Source of the DNA: Iris pallida
Lineage: Eukaryota > Streptophyta > Magnoliopsida > Asparagales > Iridaceae
Direction: 5' to 3'
Length of the DNA stretch: 64,000 bases
NCBI GenBank assembly: GCA_029216955.1
Contig: JANAVB010016199.1
Span: 12,332,214 to 12,396,213 of the forward strand
Shown: piece by piece, positions 33,914 to 46,493 of the stretch
Layout of the letters: each line of letters opens with the position of its first letter
Position numbering within the stretch: the stretch's first letter is position 1
Notes under the pieces: generated by a model
What the model was told of the DNA's origin: nothing
Seen by the model: the letters and a program-made list of their open reading frames with translations, nothing else
Databases searched by the model: none
Program-made: the position numbers and the translations under genes

Positions 33914-36591
33914 AGAAAAGAAGTAACATGTAAAGCTATGTGTGTGTGTGTGTGTGTGTGAACATGGAGGTGTACATGAAAAGAGAAATCAACACTAGTT
34001 ATGAGTTTACACTACACATGACACAAAGCTAATCCATCTACATTACACATGTATTATACTTAACATGCATGGCTACAAGTATACATCTATATACATTAGA
34101 GTAGAGACTATTTAAGTTATAACTAACATGCATCTATACTCTACATAAATCTATATACATTATAGCAATCATTTAGAGAAGGGTTACATGGCATGGTGGT
34201 TGACATAGAGTGTGGTATCATTGTGCAGAGGGTGAAGTTCATTCTCAGTTTAGTTCCACGTTTGCATATAAACTAAAGTGAGCTATCCCATAAACTGGTG
34301 TAACTAACCACATAAAATGAACCATGTTATCTGAAATCTGCCATTAAGCCAACATCCCATATGCATACAGCTCATGCATTGTCTAATACTGAAGTTAACT
34401 AACATTTCGAATTAAGGGGTTGAAGGTTAACATTACATTCATAGACATTCCACTATATTGAAAACTGAAATTGGCTTGGCAATAGAAAAATGAAGGTATA
34501 TATGCTTACATGGACAGTTCAGTGTTCGAACAACCTAAAATGAACTAACATTCAATCTAAATATCAGCTATGCATTGGTTCTATGTCTACATATGAAATC
34601 TGATATTGCATTCAATATTTATACATTATGCATTCATATCTATCATTACATATATACCTTGCATTTATATCTAGCATTCATTATATACTTCCATGCATAC
34701 ATTGTATATCATTCATTCATTCATGCATTTATGCATTGCTTATATACATTACATTAATTGCATTCCTACATGCTTGCATTCAACCATATATATACATTAA
34801 TGTAAAGAAAATATATATCATATATATATCATTTTATTCATCTAACATATCATGTATTACATACTCTATATTCATTTAATACCCATACTACATAGGCTCA
34901 TAAGTTACACAAAATGCATATATCGTATAGTCACTCTTCTACTTAAAACCAATACTGTACCAATTGGGCCTCTACTAATTTCTAGGATTAAAGTACATTG
35001 TAGCCCTTCATGTTAGCTTTCCGAAACTTCAAACGGATCGCATTTTCGTGTCCGGAAGCTCCCGAAATCGCAAAAATACCGAAACACGTTCGTCTTTCGT
35101 ACAACAAACACTCAAATAATTCTACAGAAAGTTACAGAAAGAATTTGGCTTAATAAAATATATATTTGGAAAGCTAACTTCGATACGGTTCTTTTAAAAA
35201 AATGGAAGATAAATCATAGTTATAAGCTAAAAGTTATGACATTTCTAAGTTGCTTTGGTTAATAAAAACGTGGATGAATATTATGACGAATATGAGTTAT
35301 TTTGGACAAAAGAACACATATAGGCCAAGATACTTGGATACAAACATAGGTATCCAAATGAAACTCATTCTAACCATCCTAACTAAGATCAATCCACTCT
35401 CTAACCATTCTATAAATATCTATTTAAACTATTATCATACATACATACACATGGGGTGTCCTAATTTGGGATCTATCAAGTAGGACACAAGACACATATC
35501 TAAAATCCTCAAGAGAGCTCCAAATGGCCTCAAATTTGAATCTAAATAGGATACATGCATGAGGATGGATTCTACAGATTTAAAACTGATTTATATGCAA
35601 AGGAAATCGATTTAGATGATGGGTTTTACCTATTGGGAGTGGAATCCCAATGAAATCCTTTAGGACACGGCTCCGATACGAAGATCCCTCAAAGTGGACA
35701 CTCCTTCTTGCACTTCTCTTCCAATCCTTGGTAGCACCCTTCCCTTGGAAAATGAGAATAATTGAGGGAAGATTTGGTGAAGGAATGATTTGATTTGGAG
35801 ATCAAATCAAAGGGAAGGCTCTCTAAAATTAGGGAAGAACAAAGAAAAATAAAAGAGGCAAGATTGTAATGAATGAAATGAATCATTCTCCCCTAAAGGT
35901 GGTTGCCATAAAGAGTCCATTAGGGCTAATGGGAAATGTCCTAATTGTCCCTCTCTAGTCTTATATGGTTAAGTCTAGACTAGGTTCAAGTTTGGGGTCA
36001 AAAGGATCTAGTTTTGAGTGTCTAACTTAACCATTCTAACATGATAAAAATTAGTCTAACTAACTAACTTAAATGTTGGGTTTTGTGGGCCATGCTTAAC
36101 TTAATATTGGGTCCCATATAGAGTTTAAGCTACTCAAGTCACAATACAAGTTGGAACGAGACGAAACTCAAACCCGACTGAACAAATCTAATAAAAACAA
36201 TTTTAAAAATATAAAATTTTCCTAAAACATTAAAATATGAAAAATGACCAAAATCATAATACATCAATTTAAATATTATTAAAATAATCTAAAATTCACC
36301 AATTAATCAAAATCCTAAATAATTCGAAAGTCACAAAATGACCAAAATACCCTTAGCCTAAAAAGTTGTAAATAGTCATTCTAATCACATGGTTAGGTCC
36401 ACATGGTCATGGTTAGTCTCTAGGCTCAACAGTTCTAGGGTTCACTAGCTAACACATCAAAATTATAATTCACCAATTTTAAATAGTATTAAATTAATTA
36501 AAAATTTTTATAAATCATAAATCCTATTATTAAATAATAAACTTTTACAAAAGTTTAAAATTACCCTCATTTTAGAAAAGTGGGTGTTACA
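33914..36591 (-). repeat. T3 3' LTR, right part
   Basis: Continues the interrupted LTR after the T1 target duplication and aligns with about 40786-43233. It includes a (GT)n microsatellite at 33938-33960. It ends GGGTGTTACA at 36591; on the minus strand the LTR begins TGTAACACCC. Its last 234 bp or so have no counterpart in the partner LTR. ORFs within (34575-34879, 35250-35483) are AT-rich chance frames. Confidence 0.9.
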
Positions 36592-36618
36592 AGTCTACCC
36601 TCCTTAGAAAATTTCGTC
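36592..36618 (-). promoter_or_regulatory. T3 polypurine tract
   Basis: On the minus strand TTTTCTAAGGAGGGTAGACT runs into TGTAACACCC, close to the T2 tract TTTTAAGGAGGGTAGATT. This marks the left copy as the 3' LTR. Confidence 0.8.
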
Positions 36619-37342
36619 ATCGAAATTAAAATGTTCCTACCCCTTCTAGGTCAAACCTCCACAATCAAAGTCTCAAAACTTAATCAATCATACAATTTAA
36701 AAGAACGACGTACAGGGTCATGGCATACGGTGGTAATGAAAATCTCATCTAGGTATACTAGTCATACTAGACCAAAATGATCATAGGGTATCAAAATATA
36801 CAAGCAATCAAGGGTGTTGAACTAGAAAAGTTACAAAAACAACAATCATTAAGGCTGTAAGGCAGTCTACCATCCTATATGAAAACTGGTAATTATCAAA
36901 AATAAAATAAGATAACTACTAATCATCTATAAAGGGGTACTATTTAATAAAAATCAAAACCAAAAATTTAAGGAACGAAAGTCAATAGCATTGAATCCAA
37001 TCACAATATAATATATATAGAAAGAGAGAGTGTTAGAGAGGGAAAAGCTAACATTATGTAAAGGTTATGTGGATAGTGTGTGTATGGGTGTATGTGGACA
37101 TGTTCATATGGTTAGATAGTAGGCTTGTGTGTGAAATATACATGAAAGTGTATAGGAGGATTTGGGTCTCAAAACAATAGCTATCAAGTTACACTATTCA
37201 TGGCATATTGGTTAAACAGTCTACAAGGCACAAGCTATTTACTCATAACATGCATGGCTAACCATATATATATGTATATCTATATATATAGAGAGGAAGA
37301 GATTTAATTATGTATCTATATACATTATAACATGTATGCATA

Positions 37343-37416
<74 letters not shown>

Positions 37417-37422
37417 ATATAT

Positions 37423-37715
37423 ATTTATGAACATAACATGGAGATGAAGGGTTAGGTTTGCATGGCAGTTGTGAACATTAGTGTAGAGTGTCAAGTGTAC
37501 ATGGGTTAAAACTTGAAATGAAGGGTTCAATCATTCAGTTTAGTTCAAAATTACATATTAATCCGAAATTGAACTACACATTTGAAAGCAATGTAAAAAT
37601 GTTAACATGTATTCAGTTTTCAGGATTTTAGAGAAATTCGAACATCAAAACCAACCCAACGTTTACCACAACCACAACCTAACATGTAAGAGTATGAAAC
37701 CTAACATTATATCCC

Positions 37716-37783
<68 letters not shown>

Positions 37784-38080
37784 TTTATAAACATAACATG
37801 GAGATGAAGGGTTAGGTTTGCATGGCAGTTGTGAACATTAGTGTAGAGTGTCAAGTGTACATGGGTTAAAACTTGAAATGAAGGGTTCAATCATTTAGTT
37901 TAGTTCAAAATTACATATTAATCCGAAATTGAACTACACATTTGAAAGCAATGTAAAAATGTTAACATGTATTCAGTTTTCAGGATTTTGGAGAAATTCG
38001 AACATCAAAACCAACCCAACGTTTACCACAACCACAACCTAACATGTAAGAGTATGAAACCTAACATTATATCCCTACAT
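37423..38080. repeat. 360-bp tandem duplication with AT arrays
   Basis: Copies at 37423-37720 and 37783-38080 are offset by exactly 360 bp and differ at only a few positions (for example TTCAG versus TTTAG near 37536/37896). They are separated by (AT)n arrays (37346-37424 and 37721-37781), which probably mediated unequal exchange or slippage. Confidence 0.95.
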
Positions 38081-39320
38081 ACAACAATGTATACGGCTCA
38101 AAGTATTACATTTAAAAAAAACTGCAAATTGACTAATCACTTAGAATTCAGGCTTAAAGGGTTAATATGCACACAGTCTCAGATTTAACAAATTCAAACA
38201 CAAAACTCAACCAATTTCTTTAAAACTTGAAATCCTGTATATAACATACATGTGCAGTGATGTAAACAACGACTAATTACATGAAATTTATATTTAATTT
38301 ACGAATTTAATCTGGAAAACAGAGAACTAGTCACTGATACTGTACTATATTAGAAATATTGGGATTTTGAGAAATTAACATCAAACATATTAATATGCAT
38401 TTAGATAGGTTGGTAATCAAGTGTAGCATGTATACGTGTCAGGCAAGTATCTGTGTCCACTATATATATATATATTTTAGGGTAATACAAGAAATAATGG
38501 CAAGAAGGAAATAATGATAAAATCTGTTCTGCTTATCTGTTTAAAAGAAGGAACCATTTTGAAACCAGAGCTATAATATCAAATCCAAGATAAGGTCTAG
38601 CAAAATCATCGATTCATTGTATTAAGAAGAAATTCATAGTAAAAAGTTACACAAGGTTTATAATACAGCTAAAGCTACTCCTAAGTTAAATAATGAGAAG
38701 CAAAACAAACAAAACAAACAATAATTCTTTTTTTTTGAGAATGATTGAAACAAAAGTAGAGAAAACATGTTCAAGAACATTTAAGGTACAATCTGATAAT
38801 CATATGCGTCTATCCAAAATCATGGTATTCTAAATCCTCGTCATACTAGTAAGCAAGGCTACGATAATCACAAAGTCCTCGACTTAGGCACATACCTCTA
38901 GAATCATGGTATTTAAATTTTTCGCGATGCCGCTAGCTTGGCTGCAAAAACCTTAAATTTCCACACCCGAGAAATATATCCAAAGTCAGACTATATGTCC
39001 TCACCATGCTGGCTAATGTGACTGTAGAAGACTAGATTCCATAACTTAGATGACCTAGCCCATATAATTTCATCTTGACAAAAAATAAATTAAATCAACA
39101 ATGGATACCCAAAAATTAAATTCATTAACTAACCAAGAAAGATAAATATAAACTATTAGAATCAAATTTCGAGATATTTTATAATGAGATTCTCAAGGGT
39201 CATCCCAGAAATCTCTCAAGGGATCCTAACTGTGATTGAGTACCTTCAAAAATATATCCTAATCCTACTGCAGGCTGTAGTGGTACTCTAGTTCGAATAC
39301 CACTACACAAACTCGACCTG

Positions 39321-39332
39321 CATAGGCCACCA
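39321..39332 (-). promoter_or_regulatory. T3 primer-site-like motif
   Basis: On the minus strand TGGTGGCCTATG lies nine bases after the 5' LTR end. T2 has TGGTGGCCCATG at the same offset and T1 has it at eight bases. Confidence 0.4.
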
Positions 39333-39341
39333 CTAAAAACG

Positions 39342-40727
39342 TGTCATGACCCGCACCCTACAGTTAGGATACGAGAAGTGGATACGTCCAGCCTACGCCG
39401 CAGTGTCGGCGGTAGAACGCTGTCCTAGGTCAAACATCTAACAATATAAAGGTACCTGTACAGTATATACACTCCGAATGGAGGTGACATAACAAATACA
39501 GTCTCAATCACATCTAAGGTAGAGCATGATAAAAGATAGATAAAATATGAAATCCACAAAGAGATACCACAGATAGAAGTCTAAGTGTCTAAGATACACA
39601 AACCCAGAAAACATCTCAAATCTCAAATACAGTAATCCATAAAGTAAATACAACTCAAGACAACTAAAATAACTATCTATACAATCTCTACTGTGTCTCC
39701 TCTAGGCTAGCAGGCAACCTCCAAGCTATCTGTAAAATTTATCAACAGGTCCAGTCAGGACAGGAGCGAGCACAATACATCTCATGCAGTTCATATCAAG
39801 TTAGAAAAAATAAAGCATGCAATAGAGTAAGATACATGAAACACTGAAAGAGAATATATGAAGTAAAGGAGATAACTGTAAGGAAATATCTACTATAAAT
39901 AGAGAACTAGCAGTGACTAGTGAGTCAGAGTAAAATATAAACATGTGAATGGCATAGGAGATTCATGACTACAGCTAAGAGTGATTCATGACTATAGCTA
40001 CTTGGATAATATTCACATGCCTATTTCTACTCCTCCATCCCCAATCAATACACAAGGATCTGTTCAAGTTATGTTAAGATTCATGAAACTTCACATGGCT
40101 CATAAAATGAGTGATATGTGAAGGTGATTCATGATGGCTCTGTGAACATGAGAGTACATGTGTCACAAGCGATTCGTGAATCAATGGAAGCATAGAGATA
40201 CGTGATGATTCGTGAAACGCATAAAACATGCAGTATCCGATGCCCCCGAGGGGGATAACATCTCATAAAAAGATCCATATAGTACCAATCCGTGCTACCA
40301 ACGTGTCAGCATCAAGTAAAGTAATCTAGAGCAAGAATATAAATCATGGCAAGTATGAAACGGTCAGAGAATGTACTCGCCTGATAACTAAATGTCCGAA
40401 GAGGGTGTACTGCCTGAGGAGAGGTGTCAGTCTCCTAATCAGAGCAACACAAGTTACAACATGTCTAAAATAAGGAAATAGACTGCTACAATGCATCTAC
40501 ATGCTGTCTAGGTCAAACTAGGCTAAAGTCAACACTTGGTCAACTCTAGTCAACTATCTAGTCAAAGCTAGGTCAACTGGGTCAACCTAGACTCAATGAA
40601 GTCTCACTAGGCCTAACCCGTCTACCCTAGCTAGTACACACCATATAAATCCAAGGCTATACAAGCCAACACAAGTCACATATCAAGATACATCACATTC
40701 ATGCATATTCAACATTATATATATAAA

Positions 40728-40788
<61 letters not shown>

Positions 40789-43233
40789 AAGAACTAACAT
40801 GTAAAGCTATGTGTGTGTGTGTGTGTGTGAACATGGAGGTGTACATGAAAAGAGAAATCAACACTAGTTATGAGTTTACACTACACATGGCACAAAGCTA
40901 ACCCATCTACATTACACATGTATTATACTTAACATGTATGGCTACAAGTATACATCTATATACATTAGAGTAGAGAATATTTAAGTTATAACTAACATGC
41001 ATCTATACTCTACATAAATCTATATACATTATAGCAATCATTTAGAGAAGGGTTACATGGCATGGTGGTTGACATAAAGTGTGGTGTCCTTGTGCAGAGG
41101 GTGAAGTTTATTCTCAGTTTAGTTCCACGTTTGCATATAAACTAAAGTGAGCTATCCCATAAACTGGTGTAACTAACCACATAAAATGAACCATGTTATC
41201 TGAAATCTGCCATTAAGCCAACATCACATATGCATACAGCTCATGTATTGCCTAATACTGAAATTAACTAACATTTTGAATTAAGGGGTTGAAGGTTAAT
41301 ATTACATTCATAGACATTCCACTATATTGAAAACTGAAATTGGCTTGGCAATAGGAAAAGGAAGGTATATATGCTTACATGGACAGTTCAGTGTTCGAAC
41401 AACCTAAAATGAACTAACATTCAATCTAAATATCAGCTATGCATTGGTTCTATGTCTACATATGAAATCTGATGTTGCATTTAATATTTATATATTATGC
41501 ATTCATATCTATCATTACATATATACCTTGCATTTATATCTAGATTCATTTTATACTTCCATGCATACATTGTATATCATTCTTTCATTCATGCATTTAT
41601 GCATTGCTTATATACATTACATTAATTGTATTCCTACATGCTTGTATTCAACCATATATATACATTAATGTAAAGAGGATATATATCATATATATATCAT
41701 TTCATTCATCTAACATATCATGTATTACATACTCTATATTCATTTAATACCCATACTACATAGGCTCATAAGTTACACAAAATGCATATATCGTATAGTC
41801 ACTCTTCTACTTAAAACCAATACTGTACCAATTGGGCCTCTACTAAATTATAGGATTAAAGTATGTAGTAGCCCTTCATGTTAGCTTTCCGAAACTTTAC
41901 GGATCGAATTTTCGTGTCCGAAAGCTCCCGAAATTGCGAAAATACCGAAACACGTTTGTCTTTCGTACAGCTGACACTCAAATAATTTTACAGAAAGTTA
42001 CAGAAAGAATTTGGCTTATTAAAATATATATTTGGAAAGCTAACTTCGATACGGTTCTTTTAAAAAAAAGGAAAATAAATCGAAGTTATAAGCTAAAAGT
42101 TATGACATTTTTAAGTTGCTTTGGTTAATAAAAATGTGGATGAATATTATGACGAATTTGAGTTGTTTTGGACAAAAGAACACATATAGGCCAAGATACG
42201 TGGATACAAACATAGGTATCCAAATGAAACTCATTCTAACTATCCTAACTAAGATCAATCCACTCTCTAGCCATTCTAAAACTGAATTTAAATATCTATT
42301 TAAACTATTATCATATATACATACACATGGGGTATCCTAATTTGGGATCTATCAAGTAGGACACAAGATACATATCTAAAATCCTCAAGAGAGCTCCAAA
42401 TGGCCTCAAATTTGAATTTAAATGGGACACATGCATAAGAATGGATCATAAGGATTCAAAACTAATTTATATACAAAGAAAATCGATTTAGACGATGGGT
42501 TTTACCTATTGGGAGTGGAATCCCAATAAAATCCTTTAGGACACGGCTCCGATACGAAGATCCCTCAAAGTGGACACTCCTTCTTGCACTTCTCTTCCAA
42601 TCCTTGGTAGCACCCTTCCCTTGGAGAATGAGAATGATTGAGGGAAGATTTGGTAAAGGAATGATTTGATTTGGAGATCAAATCAAAGGGAAGGCTCTCT
42701 AAAATTAGGAAAGAACAAAAGAAAAATAAAAGAGGCAAGATTGTAATGAATGAAATGAATCATTCTCCCCTAATGGTGACTGCCATAAAGAGTCCATTAG
42801 GGCTAATGGGAAATGTCCTAATTACCCCTCTCTAGTCTCATATAGTTAAGTCTTGACTAGGTTTAAGTTTGGGGTCAAAAGGATCTAGTTTTGAGTGTCT
42901 AACTTAACCATTCTAACATGATAAAAATTAGTCTAACTAAATAACTTAAATGTTGGGTTTTGTGGGCCATGCTTAACTTAATATTGGATCCCATATGGAG
43001 TTTAAGCTACTCGGGTCACAATACAAGTCGGAACGAGACGAAACACAAACCCGACTAAATAAATTTAATAAAAACAATATTAAAAATATAAAATTTTCCT
43101 AAAATATTAAAATATAAAAAATGACCAAAATCATAATACATCAATTTAAATATTACTAAAATAATCTAAAATTCACCAATTAATTAAAATCCTAAATAAT
43201 TCGAAAGTCACAAAATGACCAAAATACCCTTAG
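39342..43233 (-). repeat. T3 5' LTR, truncated
   Basis: Starts TGTCATGACCCGCACC and aligns with the split 3' LTR until AAAATACCCTTAG at 43233, after which the sequences part. About 234 bp of the LTR are missing at this side. It includes an uninterrupted version of the AT array where T1 sits in the partner (40717-40785) and a (GT)n run at 40810-40828. Confidence 0.92.
40512..40585 (-). promoter_or_regulatory. W-box cluster in T3 5' LTR
   Basis: Seven GTCAA words in 74 bp (TTGAC on the element's own strand), matching 22380-22453 in the other LTR. Confidence 0.6.
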
Positions 43234-43382
43234 TTAACGCGCATGGACTTTGGTGTTGATGATGCGCTGAAGCTTTCCTAACAACGCGCATGGACTTCGA
43301 TCCTGGGGATGCGTTGCGGTGGATCTCAGTTAACGCACATGGACTTCTTGTCCTGATGATGCGTCGAGACTTCGATGCACGA
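43234..43382 (+). repeat. 48-bp GCGCATGGACTT tandem repeats, three copies
   Basis: AACGCGCATGGACTT-type units start near 43236, 43284 and 43333. Each is followed by a GATGCG word about 27 bp later. The array starts exactly where T3 LTR homology ends. GCGCAT words link it to 17828-19735. Confidence 0.85.
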
Positions 43383-43428
43383 CAGTTTATATGTGCCGCT
43401 GCTAAACTGCGCATATCTTTTAACTCTT

Positions 43429-43436
43429 TATAAAAA
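43429..43436 (+). promoter_or_regulatory. candidate TATA box
   Basis: CTTTATAAAAAGGGGC follows the GCGCAT repeats, as TATAAATA follows GCGCAT words at 18840. A T-rich leader follows. Confidence 0.35.
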
Positions 43437-43496
43437 GGGGCTGAGTTTTTTTTTTGCTAATGCTTCTTTCCCTTTTGCTTTGTTGTAATATCACCG

Positions 43497-43700
43497 AATG
43501 CTGAGGTCATCGTTAAAGAGGAAGCTCCTTCTTCCTATATTAAAGAGGAACTGATGACCATTAAGGAGGAAATATTTCTAAAAGTTAAAGTCGCTGTTAA
43601 GGAGGAACCAGCGCCGGAAGGTAGTGGAGTCGGGAGCTCCAGTCATCTGGCTCCTGTAGAGGACCTCAATCAGTTGGAACCTTCTATGCACGATGGTTGA
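43497..43700 (+). other. short Lys-Glu-rich open frame
   Basis: A 67-codon frame without in-frame ATG, open from further upstream and ending TGA at 43698-43700. It has repeated KEE motifs (VKEEAPSS, IKEELMTIKEE, VKEEPAPEG). It lies downstream of a candidate TATA box on the strand opposite to the Tat element. I do not recognise it; it may be part of an LTR-like transcript or chance. Confidence 0.25.
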
Positions 43701-44003
43701 GGAAGTGGTACCTGCCCCAGCGTAACCATTCTCTTTAAATCTGGGGTCTCGTCGACTTTCTTGTAGTCGCCATTCTTGGGGAAATAAATAATTTTTTTTC
43801 TTGTCTTAATGTTCCTTACTTGTATTTTGCTAAGATATAGTCTGTTTTCTCTTTCTGCAAATGTAGTCTTTAACTTTTTTTATGGAGAAAGAAATAAAGA
43901 ACTTTTGTTTGCTCATTTATCATGAATGTATGGTTTTGTGAACTTAATCATCTTTGGCGCACCTTGGTTTTTAGGTACAGATGATAAGTTGGGAGAGGGA
44001 ACC
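43701..44003. other. T-rich non-coding stretch
   Basis: No gene is seen. AATAAATAA near 43782 and AAATAAAG near 43890 resemble plant poly(A) elements in plus orientation. It could be the end of the LTR-like unit that starts at 43234. Confidence 0.35.
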
Positions 44004-44013
44004 AATCATGTTT

Positions 44014-44310
44014 ACTTAGAGGTAATATGGACATGGTAAACATGGGGTTGGTGATAGAGTTTTCTCACTCAGAGGTGATATAGACGTGGTAAGAAGAGAC
44101 TATATATGGATGCAAAGAACAACTCAGAGGTGATATGAACGTGGATGTTCTATAGGCAGGGTGTAGCAATATAGGGGTTGTTAAATAGGATGTTTACTCA
44201 GAGGCAATGTGGACGTGGTAAACACTGGTTTTAGCTTCATCTTACTGAGAACGAAGATTGAGGTTTGTGAGGATGTAGGAAACAACTCAGATTTGATATG
44301 GACATAGATG
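44014..44310. repeat. degenerate interspersed 28-bp motif, five copies
   Basis: Copies of ACTCAGAGGTGATATGGACG-type sequence start near 44014, 44066, 44122, 44196 and 44285, alternating between endings GTGGTAAACA and GTGGATGTTCT. It lies just beyond the 3' end of the Tat integrase. Hypervariable tandem repeats in the 3' untranslated region are characteristic of Tat/Ogre elements. Confidence 0.85.
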
Positions 44311-44314
44311 TTTT

Positions 44315-45660
44315 CTACTGGAGTTTGATAATAGAATGTCCCAAAACAGCTGGGTTCCAGAAAAAGGGTATAAATTTGATGGTAAAATTTATAGAGAATA
44401 TGGAAGTACAAATTAAGGGATTCCAAAAATAATACTTCTTTAGGAACTTGCTATTGATTGGCATCATGAACAAGTCTTCGTTAGGTTTTGCGAGTCGGTA
44501 GGCCCCGTTAGAGTACACCGTCTCAATGATGAAAGAACCTTCCCATTTGGGTTCAAATTTTCCTGGTGTCTTATGAGTTATCACCATTGGCCTTCTAACT
44601 GGTAGAACAAGGTCACCTATATGGAAATACCTTTGTTTGACCTTCTTGTTTAAAGCTTGTAAAATACGAGCCTGATAGAGCTTGATGCGCTGTTGAGCCA
44701 AGAGGCATTTTTTTGTCCAGCACCTCCAACTCTTGTAACCGGCGACGTTGATTGTCTTCCTCCATCAACTGGTTCGTATTGGCTACTCGTAGTGAGGGGA
44801 TCTAGATTTCAAGAGGTAGCAATGCTGCGCTCTCGTAGACAAGAGAAAACGATGTGTTGTCCTTCGGAGTCCGTACCATTGTGCGGTAAGCCCAAAGGCA
44901 TTCGCCCAACTTCTCGTCCTAGTTGCGTTTATTAGATGGCACAACTTTCTTGAGTAGTTTGACAATTATTTTATTGAACGCTTCAGCCAATCCATTTATC
45001 GCCAGATTATAAGCGATCGATGCCATGCTTTGAATGCGATTCCTATCATAGAACCGACTGAATGCATGGCTTATGCATTGCTGTCCGTTGTTGTGGATGA
45101 TCCTCCGGGGTACCCTAAAACGGTAAATAATATGGTGTTTGATGAAGATGATCACCTTCAAACTCTTCACCTCTGACTGAGGTATAGCCTCCGCCCATTT
45201 AGAGAAGTAGTCGGTAATTGCTAAGATGAAGCGATGTCCTCTAGACGACGGAGGGATGATAGGTCCGACTATATCCATACCCCAGGCTTCGAATGGCCAG
45301 AAGGTGACCGTGAGGTGTAGAAACTCCGAGGGTCGATGGATGAAGTCAGCGTACAGCTGGAAAACACGACACTTTTTGGCGTACTCAATAGCATCTGTCA
45401 TCATAGTAGGCCACTAATAGCCCATACGTCGGAGTCGATTCTGTAGCTTAGTGCCGGGTTGATGAGCTCTACATGTGCCATCATGAGCCTCCCGCAGAGC
45501 TTCGGCTGCCTCCTCGTTTGATAAACATCAAAGAAGAAGCCCATTGTAAGAACGACGATACGATATTTTGGTAGCTGTGTCATAGTAGAATCGGGAAGAG
45601 CACCTTTTGATCGACACAGCTTCTTTTGGATCGTCTGGGAGGCTCCCGTAGGCCGCAAAA
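44315..45660 (-). pseudogene. Tat integrase remnant
   Basis: Reading leftwards: a zinc-binding end CRVFQLYADF after AIEYAKK (about 45380), the core WGMDIVGPI (45290), TDYFSKWAEAIP, IIHNNGQQC (about 45085) and NGLAEAFNKI (about 44985), then the C-terminal part IKLYQARI, LVLPVRRP, GKFEPKWEGSF, LKKYYF ending near 44430. The second catalytic Asp, normally in a TDNG-type motif, is Asn here (HNNG). Frameshifts separate 45658-45401, 45404-44919 and 44701-44315. Integrase inserts element DNA into the genome; this copy lacks a catalytic residue. Confidence 0.88.
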
Positions 45661-46015
45661 TCTATGAATATGAATCGCTAGTCTCTGATGTCGACACCGG
45701 TGTCTTCAAGCATGACATGGTTCAGACACATGCACAGGTTATTTTTGGGACACACCAGATCCAAGCCAATCACTGTAGAGAAGTATTGAGTTCCGAGAGG
45801 TCCCGCCAATGAGGTATTAAGGCCAGCCAGAGCATCCGCCTCTAGATTTTGTAATCGAGGTACATGCTCTATGAAGAACTCGATGAAGGTTGAAATAATA
45901 TCCAAAACTACTTTATGATAAGGAATCAGGTCCTCATGGTGAACCTCATATTATCCTCGGACCTAGTTGACAATGAGTTTTGAATCGCCATAGAACTCGA
46001 GGCATTTTATCCTAT

Positions 46016-46493
46016 TTATCTTGTTAACTGGAGTCCCTTAATGAGGGTATTGTACTCTGCCATATTGTTGGAGCACGATCCTGTGAGGGAATAGGCACGC
46101 TGGATGACTAGCTTGTCCGAAGAGATCAAGACTATCCCTACTCCTGCGATGATCTGACCCTTAGGACCTGTCCTTGAAGTGCCATCGAAGAACATCCGCC
46201 ATACAGAGTTTTCTTTGGCAACAATGGATTCCAGCACTTCATCTGGAATATCTTCATAGAGTTTGGATGACTCTGGGATTGGATGTACAACTAAGAAGCC
46301 GGCCAGTGCTTGGCCTTTGACAGCTTTTTGTGGAATGAATACCATATCGTATGGTGTCAATAATATTGCCTCTGTAACTAATCGAGAGTTTAGTGCTCCC
46401 AGCTTTATCATGAGCACCCTGAGTGGATTGACTCGGGAAATGACATGGATCGTCTGACCTAATACAGAATGACGAGTCTTTTGAATGACAAAT
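46016..46493 (-). pseudogene. Tat RNase H end and archaeal-type RNase H
   Basis: The frame entering at 46493 (FVIQKTRHSVLGQ, HVISRVNPLR) is the tail of the RT-linked RNase H connection. PQKAVKGQALAGFL follows, then the second RNase H with MFFDGTSRT, AGVGIVLIS and NNMAEYNTLIKGL. The Asp and Glu positions of the second domain are present. The frame continues on the other side of T2 at 59559 without loss except the duplicated five bases. Confidence 0.88.

Larger units (their letters stand above)
36619..39341 (-). other. T3 interior without gag-pol
   Basis: About 2.7 kb with no gag, protease, RT or integrase motif. From about 37020 to 38450 it appears collinear with part of T3's own LTR (33915-34560), in the same orientation but much diverged. 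Shared words include AACATGCATGGCTA, TCTATATACATTATA and TTCAGTTTAGTTC. It also holds a 360-bp tandem duplication. The right end (39240-39341) matches the leader of T2. A non-autonomous derivative is the simplest reading. Confidence 0.7.
44311..46493 (-). mobile_element. Tat/Ogre-like gypsy element, 3' part
   Basis: Left half of a minus-strand element whose right half is 59559-64000. It holds the end of RNase H, the second (archaeal-type) RNase H and integrase. The second RNase H between RT/RNase H and integrase marks the Tat clade. The break at 46493/46494 is the insertion site of T2, shown by the ACAAA duplication. The 3' LTR was not identified with confidence. Confidence 0.9.
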
